Assembly (NCBI RefSeq): GCF_003151255.1
Contig: NZ_CP029481.1
Coordinates: forward strand, 1,612,001-1,676,000
Direction: 5' to 3'
From: Microvirga sp. 17 mud 1-3
GTDB lineage: Bacteria > Pseudomonadota > Alphaproteobacteria > Rhizobiales > Beijerinckiaceae
DNA: 64,000 bases
The notes beneath the pieces were generated by a model. The model ran no database searches, had not been told where the DNA came from, and saw only the letters and a list, made by a program, of their open reading frames with translations. A program made the position numbers and the translations under genes. Position 1 is the stretch's first letter, and each line of letters begins with the position of its first letter. Positions 63,727 to 64,000 of the stretch are shown piece after piece.

Positions 63727-64000
63727 TACCGGACCCGGGGGACTTCGGCGGTCCGGATCGGCTCTTCCTTCCGGCTCTTGAGGAGGTCGGAGGCCGCCGT
63801 CACCAGGTTCTCGTAGGACATCGGGCGGAAATTGAACTCGACCCGGTGGCGTCCTGCGGGGATCTCGACCCCGCGGAAGAGCAGGTTCGCCCGGAGCATG
63901 GGACGGCGCTCCCCGTCCACGGTGACTTCCCAGCCGGGATAATACACGTCGTGGAGGACGAGAACGCCCGCCGCCTCGCTCTCCACCTCGACGGTCACGG
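63726..64000 (-). CDS. Probable YfhO-type membrane protein (3' part only)
   Basis: The frame is open to the window edge at the 5' side and ends at 63726, overlapping the next gene's ATG (TAATG). The visible 90 residues read VLVLHDVYYPGWEVTVDGER and RVEFNFRPMSYENLVTAASDLL, a motif pattern common to the C-terminal periplasmic domain of YfhO-family and related glycosyltransferase-like membrane proteins. The membrane part is outside the window, so the call is tentative. Confidence 0.55.
   Translation of the reverse strand, partial: VTVEVESEAAGVLVLHDVYYPGWEVTVDGERRPMLRANLLFRGVEIPAGRHRVEFNFRPMSYENLVTAASDLLKSRKEEPIRTAEVPRVR

Overview
This 64 kb window of GC-rich DNA is almost fully packed with protein genes on both strands. 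It is most likely chromosomal sequence from an alphaproteobacterium of the order Hyphomicrobiales (Rhizobiales), with a gene repertoire like Microvirga, Methylobacterium or Bosea. That placement is an inference from content: a giant GPR/RgsE-type polar-growth coiled-coil protein, a COG3825/MoxR pair, a PlcP-Agt-like lipid-remodelling pair, Mla genes with the STAS domain fused to the permease, an HWE-family sensor kinase and a fused PuuE-UraD. No rRNA, tRNA, CRISPR, phage or transposase gene was seen.

Layout. 1-5.9 kb: the 3' end of an MscS-type channel, a GreA/GreB-type factor, and a complete branched-chain amino acid ABC operon (livK-G-F-H-M, minus strand). 6-12.1 kb: DMT exporter, SMP-30 lactonase, tandem-Usp protein, PPK2 kinase, glutathione transferase, and a LigD-like protein with phosphoesterase and polymerase domains but no ligase domain. 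12.1-17.6 kb: an oligopeptide ABC operon (oppA-B-C-DF, minus) with a strong terminator-like hairpin after oppA and dyads in the leader. 17.6-21.4 kb: a urate catabolism module (GlcG/HbpS-like protein and PuuD on minus; UraH and fused PuuE-UraD on plus) that together covers urate to allantoate. 21.5-24.1 kb: BON-LysM protein, rhodanese and two c-type cytochromes. 24.1-30.2 kb: XRE-cupin regulator with palindromic operator candidates, DMT transporter, metallophosphoesterase plus glycosyltransferase pair, DUF305 protein, MFS transporter. 30.2-36.1 kb: dipeptide epimerase, then mlaE-F-D with an auxiliary lipoprotein, then two small stress-type proteins.

36.2-41 kb is one 1583-codon gene for a two-TM, very long coiled-coil protein. 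41-50.4 kb: ferredoxin, Usp, a VWA protein, a Kef-type antiporter, a transsulfuration-family PLP enzyme, MoxR ATPase, SixA-type phosphatase and a lineage-type hypothetical. 50.5-52.9 kb: a secreted RTX protein with seven propeller-type repeats. 53.3-57.2 kb: SDR, aldehyde dehydrogenase and an orphan double-ATPase ABC protein. 57.3-64 kb: HWE histidine kinase, Uup-type ABC-F ATPase, CBS-BON fusion protein, a secreted hypothetical and the 3' end of a probable YfhO-type membrane protein.

The three gaps above 300 bp (40951-41266, 46028-46378, 52934-53280) hold, respectively, a divergent promoter region, a long inverted repeat, and a composite of two interspersed palindromic repeat families. The most notable items are the GPR-like giant, the ligase-less LigD, the compact urate module, the probable phosphate-stress lipid pair, and the interspersed palindromes. 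Everything is read from sequence and general family knowledge; no database search was run.
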